Source: Scolanthus callimorphus (lineage: Eukaryota; Cnidaria; Anthozoa; Actiniaria; Edwardsiidae). From it: a stretch of DNA of 64,000 bases. The number at the start of each line of letters is the position of its first letter. Within the stretch, counting starts at the first letter, position 1. The notes under the pieces are model-generated. The model did not search any database. It was given only the letters and a program-made list of their open reading frames with translations, and had not been told where the DNA came from. The stretch spans positions 20,667,387 to 20,731,386 of the forward strand of contig CM066918.1 in NCBI GenBank assembly GCA_033964015.1, written 5' to 3'. Positions 60,401-64,000 of the stretch are shown piece by piece. The position numbers and the translations under genes are program-made.

Positions 60401-63331
60401 TTTCGAGCAATCACCTTTTTTCTATCATACCCTTCACACTTTGGCCTGATTCACAACCTCAAGAGGCAGTCACTCATACTTTCTTTTTTTTTCTACTTCC
60501 ATGACCAGTTTCTATTACCACATGTATGGCACATCTATGGGAAGACTTGATGTTAAAGTGGGGGAAAAAAGGATCTTTACCGAGAGTGGAAATAAAAAAG
60601 ATATATGGCATAAAGCAGAGATTGTTGTGGACGGTGTCGCTCAACATGATAAGGTGAGATCAATAAGTAGATAAATGAAATTATCTTGCATTTCAATGGA
60701 GGTTGATAGCGCACAAAGTGGCAAGAGTAGTCTAGCTCTCGTCGGTCCACAATATCGCTTGTCATAGTCGTAAGATGATAACTCACGAACCGGCCAAATA
60801 AAACAAACACTGAAGATTAATGATTGCATCACCTTGCCCAAAATAGTGAGCTAATCCGGCAAAAAAACACATGACAAAAATACCAACACCAATAATCAGT
60901 AAGACCCGAACAAGACATTGGGGGTACTTTTTGAGAGATATGGACCGAGAGTAAAAGACTGCCACGCCCCAGGGTTTTAGTTTACGCATTGACATCTGAA
61001 GACATCATTATCATCGTCATCATGATGGTCTCTCTCAATACAGAAGCTCCTGACCTCTCGGCCAATAATCCTCACTTGAGAGTTTGCGTATCGGAAAATA
61101 ATACAAAATAATACAAAATAAAAATACTAGAAATCATCAGCATCATGTTGCCCACTTGGCGCGAGCACTGCCTTGGGGTACAACTGCTTAGAGCGATGGA
61201 GACTGTGTTCCAACAGTTGAGTGAAGTCCTTCTTGTTGAAGGGCTAGTCCTTTCCATAAACGCGGTTCCTCGAGTTTCATCCAGCTTCTTCTCTTTATGA
61301 AGAGCACTTTTCTTTGGATGAGATAGACAAGGCATAACCACGGTGTTGAGACAAAAACCCACTTGTACTTACCCAGTGGTATTTATGTCATATCTTCAAG
61401 GAAAAGTATTTATTAAATACTGTGACCAGACATGCATGTGATAAAGCAGTGAATAAAAATCGTATCAGTATCAGTGAAGTGATGCGATATCACTTCACGG
61501 CAAGAATAAATAGAGGATATTACATGGCCGCGCGGAGATACGAATTTTATCTTCGAGTGTTGAAAATTTATCTCACGAGTGAGCGCAGCGAACGAGTGAG
61601 ATTAATTTTTAACACGAGAAGATAAAATTCGTATCTACAAGCGGTCATGTAATGTTCTGTTTATTATATAAACATCAATGAAATACCAAATTCGAATTTA
61701 TTTGAGTTAAGCTTAAAAATCGAGCATTGAGCAAAGGCAAGTGTGATATCTTCACATGTGAAAATAACATGTTATTTTCACGTGTGAAGATATCAAGTTT
61801 TCGCGCGGGAGATCACCCGGTATTTCATTGGTGTTTATATAATAAAATGCAATTTGTCTTTATTTTTTGCTATTTTATCTGACTCAGAGTATATAATACG
61901 AAAACTCGTGAATAAAAACCATATCAAGTTCTTGCCATGTACTACTAATCTCTATATATTCGGATCCGAAATCGGAAAATACATTTTAGAACCCCGGTGT
62001 GATGACCATGATTGCCACCTTCATCTTGCAGATTAGCTTCATTGGTGTCAGAGGATCCGGTTGGCAAGGGGATATTGCTCTTGATGAAATTCATGTTGAG
62101 TCACTAAGGCCACCCACGATGAATCGTAAGCAACGCCGTTTTTGATAGCTTTCTGACTCAACCTGTCAATATTAATGCACTGCTTCCTCACTTTTTACGT
62201 TATCTAGAGTCAGCAAAATTTATGAGTCAAGCACTTCAATTCATATTTTATTAGATCAGCTACACTCAGTGACAAAGTGGCTGAGACCCCCGGTTACGGT
62301 TTAAATAAAAAAAAATGCCCCTAAACACCTCCAACACCCCTTTTACCGAGCCCTTCGCCCCCTACCCCTCCCCAATATCAACCTTGTTTCCAGACGAATC
62401 GTTGTCCTCCAACATTGAAGAGGAAGAAATAGTCTCAGCTTTTTTATCCCTGAGTGTACGTCATTTTACTATTCACAAACACGATGAAAAAGGCTTGGTG
62501 TTGATCGGGTAAAAAATTCCCAAATTTACCCTTGATTACATTCTGTACAATTTTCAAAATGTTAAAACTTTCATCATCTTTTCCACATTTTTCCTGAGAC
62601 AAGAAAACGATATACACAGAAATCGTTACTTTTCCTGTACCGGCATTGAACAGACAATCTCTATTTTTTATTTCCAGCGGTGAACTGCGACTTCGACAAG
62701 GATAAATGTGGATTCAAACAATCTAACAATGATAACTTTAACTGGAATAGATATAGGGGAAGTACACCATCATGGCAAACAGGACCATCTAGGGACCATA
62801 CAACGGGCAACGGTACGTTTTTGCATAACCTGCCGTTGCCAATGCCATTTTTTCAGTTTCGTTTTTCCATTGCCATTGGGTCAGGTACTATCATCGCCGA
62901 TCTTTTCACAGGGTGATCTACGATTATTGTATGTTTATAACTCCATCGCGAACGATTGAGTTAGCGAACGAGTGAGCACCGTATAACGGGAAACTCGAAA
63001 ATAAGGAAAGGATAAAAACAGTCAATCCATGTTGCTCGAACGTTTTCGACCGTGTAAGAAGGTTGATAATTGTTTTTCATATAGGTCACTACATGTATAT
63101 CGAAACCTCATATCCAAGAGTAATGGGTAACAAAGCAGTCATCGAGCGCGAGGTGGATCTTGCTCGTGGGACGGCCTGCCTCAAATTCTACTATCACATG
63201 TATGGAACAACCATGGGCACGCTAAACGTGTACGTAGGAAAAGACAAAGTCTTTTCAAGGGCAACCAATGGAACCAGGGCAACCAATGGAACGAAGCTAT
63301 GATAACCATCAGACACGGCGGTTTACAGAAG
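45449..63331 (+). CDS. Secreted chymotrypsin/elastase-like S1 protease with two MAM domains (3' end beyond window)
   Basis: Exons: 45449-45497, 46122-46204, 48499-48593, 50228-50478, 50715-50822, 52719-52958, 53742-53816, 56902-57033, 59693-59792, 60509-60653, 62032-62125, 62678-62812, 63085-63331; all phases agree. About 585 residues are in view. Exon 1 is a signal peptide (MLRYLAILLVSSAALA). The zymogen cleavage site is SQR|VIGG. The catalytic triad is His in VVTAAHC, Asp in SSDIALMQL and Ser in GDSGGP. The specificity pocket reads SGCHGDSGG, so residue 189 is Ser and 190 Gly, not the Asp of trypsins. Exon 7 is a Pro/Thr linker. Exons 8-11 form MAM1 (FSCDFDKSLCG ... GWQGDIALDEIHV); exons 12-13 begin MAM2 (VNCDFDKDKCGF, CLKFYYHMYG). 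Exon 13 needs one extra T at 63252-63255. The domain set suggests an extracellular digestive or matrix role (inference). Confidence 0.88.
46422..47429. mobile_element. 1.0-kb foldback element in protease intron 2
   Basis: TAGCTTAAAGTGCTACTAAT at the left and ATTAGTAGTACTTTAAGCTA at the right. The inverted similarity runs about 160 bp inward (GAGACTTTTTGAGCAAAATC, CGATTCGGTTAAATCCTGAT, CCCGCCATCTTTGAAACACT-type blocks). The centre has no recognised gene. Confidence 0.7.
47785..47850 (-). repeat. tRNA-like SINE head or tRNA-derived pseudogene
   Basis: On the minus strand: TGGTAGCGTAGTGGTTAGGG (A-box-like) and a perfect B box GGTTCGAACC (47798-47789). The acceptor-stem ends do not pair, so it is not a functional tRNA. 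Confidence 0.5.
48176..48416. mobile_element. Foldback MITE rich in ACCGGTAC motifs
   Basis: GACCCCGTTCACACGAGACC at the left and GTCTAGTGTGAACGGGGTC at the right, with ACCGGACCGGTAC repeats throughout. It lies about 80 bp before protease exon 3. Confidence 0.7.
48711..49083. mobile_element. Diverged relative of the 33678 MITE
   Basis: ACCCCTAAAAATACCTGCTT, CCCAAAAAATAC and CTTTAGGCAGTATCTTGATG correspond in reverse to the interior of 33678-34083. The end CCTTCATTTTTCTATCCGTC resembles its TIR. Lies in protease intron 3. Confidence 0.5.
49385..50125. repeat. 46-48-bp minisatellite built on CATC/ATCC tetramers
   Basis: Units such as CATCCAACCATCTATCATCC, GACCACCCACCCATCCGTC repeat about 15 times. 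The array ends only about 100 bp before protease exon 4 (50228). Frames of up to 281 codons rich in H, P and S stay open because of the repeat; they are not genes. Confidence 0.9.
54234..54357. mobile_element. MITE with 8-bp target duplication, copy 2
   Basis: GGTATATGCTTCATCGCTGA ... TCAGCGATGAAGTAGATACC flanked by GACACATT on both sides. It is the inverted copy of the element at 43449-43573. Lies in protease intron 7. Confidence 0.85.
54786..56036. mobile_element. 1.25-kb TIR element with 6-bp target duplication, copy 2
   Basis: CAGGGTCCTGAAGG at the left and CCTTCAGGACCCTG at the right, flanked by TTTAGA at 54780-54785 and 56037-56042. It is the inverted, nearly identical copy of 37258-38504. 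Differences seen are mostly single-base homopolymer length changes. Lies in protease intron 7. Confidence 0.88.
55200..55475 (-). CDS. Unidentified 91-codon open frame inside the 1.25-kb element
   Basis: From ATG 55475 to a stop at 55200. The product is basic, with KWNARYKNICILARKNKL, VIGLAGNYYNVRKKPVSVRS and a Cys/His-containing end (FVICVVCVHEEYKL, HKKCNVHLPFF). It matches no family I recognise. In the copy at 37258 the sequence is the same except that one missing T breaks the frame before KWNARY. Near-identity of two recent copies is not evidence of selection, so coding status is open. Confidence 0.3.
   Translation of the reverse strand: MLVPFKWNARYKNICILARKNKLPAKSPPVIGLAGNYYNVRKKPVSVRSTLQTLGRKYDDFVICVVCVHEEYKLQALFAIHKKCNVHLPFF
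56040..56505. repeat. Three ~120-bp units with TGACGTCATC palindromes, then a GGAC microsatellite
   Basis: Each unit reads roughly TTAGAGTCTTCC(C)TTCA, CGAGATATTCATTTTT, AGATGACGTCATCGATGACG, TCACATCACGTGACC, and a variable end; units begin near 56040, 56165 and 56285. A (GGACGGAC GAC)n run follows near 56473-56500. Lies in protease intron 7. Confidence 0.7.
57800..58270. repeat. Nested palindromes in protease intron 8
   Basis: A strong palindrome spans about 58004-58135: TTAATGACTGCACCCTCGGG ... CCCTCGGAAGCAGTCATTAA, with GAAACAGCGAGTTTTGTTTT and CGATGTTTCCC arms. Next to it, ACCACGGAATGACGTAATAA / TTATTACGTCATTTCGTGGT forms a second hairpin (58148-58245). Upstream, GTAGCCCGCGCGGGCTAC is an 18-bp perfect palindrome. 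Confidence 0.75.
58399..58664. mobile_element. MITE family B, copy 2
   Basis: TATATACCGTTTCCGGGAAA ... CCCGGAAACGGTATATA, with inner arms GTTGTCACCCAAAAAGCCTA / TAGGCTTTTTGGGTGACAAC. Inverted relative to 26989-27229. Lies in protease intron 8. Confidence 0.78.
59086..59534. mobile_element. 450-bp foldback element
   Basis: CGCAAAATTGATTAATAATA at the left and TATTATTAATCAATTTTGCG at the right. The inverted similarity extends through GTTATCAGAAAATGAAATCC and ACACATCCGTATTAGTAAA. It sits about 160 bp before protease exon 9. Confidence 0.75.
61511..61848. mobile_element. MITE family A, copy 2
   Basis: TAGAGGATATTACATGGCCG and GATACGAATTTTATCTTCGA through ATTTCATTGGTGTTTATATA, matching 8361-8580 with extra inner hairpins (ATCTCACGAGTGAGCGCAGC / CGAACGAGTGAGAT and CACATGTGAAAATAACATG). 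It ends about 180 bp before protease exon 11. Confidence 0.7.
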
Positions 63332-64000
63332 GTATGTCCTATATGCTGGAAGTTAAGGTGGGTCGCTAGGTAGACTTCATCAATAGGAACAGCTACATAC
63401 ATATATTTACACTATTGATTTTACAAATTCCTATTGGCAGAATTACTAAATGCGTTATTACACTGAAATATTTAAAAACTACAAATTACATTTCCGGCCA
63501 GTTAATGCCTTGCCTCATGAAAGTTTCGATAATTGTCATTTACATAAAATTATGACGTCAGAGCTGACCTTGCGTGTGTGACATTTAACCTTCTGGTGTC
63601 ACGCAAGTATCCCTTCCATAATGTTTGGCTTAAAGTCCGATTGAAAACCCCAGTGAAACTAAACAAAAAAACACGTTTTACCTTTTAAGGAATCTACCAG
63701 CAATGCCCTCAAAATTGCATTGGTTCTTACTTAGAAATACTTACTCGACCAAGTCCACTGAAAAATTTCATCGTGAATATTTCACGTATTTTAGAAATAT
63801 CTTCAAATGTCCAGAGGATGACAAGTTGTAAACCATCATGGCCTTAGTCTATTCATAAGAAAGGGTTTCAAGAAAACTAGCGTTTACCGCTCAGACGTTT
63901 TAAAAATATGTTGATAATTTGAATTTTTGGTGTTAATTGAGAAATGGGATAGGTCACGTGAAGAGTTGATGAGTAGTGAACATGACTTTAATTGAAGAGT
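63332..64000. other. Start of the intron after protease exon 13
   Basis: The donor GTATGT follows AAG at 63331. The last MAM2 exon (the ISFxGxRG and DIALDEI part) is not found before the window ends, so the gene continues downstream. No other feature seen in these bases. Confidence 0.6.

Overview
The window looks like intron-rich animal nuclear DNA, most likely from a cnidarian (an anthozoan would fit; this is inferred from gene types and repeat style, not from a species marker). Introns have GT-AG borders, genes lie far apart, and much of the sequence is short inverted-repeat transposon debris, LINE fragments and tRNA-derived SINEs. I found no operons, ribosome-binding sites, CRISPR arrays or intact tRNA/rRNA genes.

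Five host genes could be assembled exon by exon with matching splice phases. (1) 3512-6807 (+): the last five exons of mitochondrial methionyl-tRNA formyltransferase, with a nearly intact CR1/L2-type LINE (1-3368) upstream, presumably in one of its introns. (2) 8690-9982 (-): a small secreted or GPI-anchored Ly6/uPAR-domain protein in two exons. (3) 11985-26153 (+): an 11-exon signal-peptide-peptidase-like 2 (SPPL2) intramembrane protease with a PA domain and YD, GxGD and PAL motifs. (4) 32463-34555 (-): LSM7 of the U6/decapping LSm ring, four exons, one GC-AG intron. (5) 45449-63331 (+), running off the window: a secreted chymotrypsin/elastase-like S1 protease with a Pro/Thr linker and two MAM domains.

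The gaps 26154-32462 and 34556-45448 hold almost only repeats: terminal-inverted-repeat (TIR) elements, several with long poly-G/poly-C runs, two decayed LINE reverse transcriptases, a 17-bp satellite that flips into its own reverse complement, and nested MITEs with clear target-site duplications. A 1.25-kb element is present twice (37258-38504 and 54786-56036) in opposite orientations, each copy flanked by a 6-bp duplication.

Six conserved exons, in SPPL2, LSM7 and the MAM protease, each need one extra base in a homopolymer to restore the conserved frame. All six lesions are one-base contractions. This points to consensus error from long reads rather than to pseudogenes, and it affects how every reading frame here should be judged.
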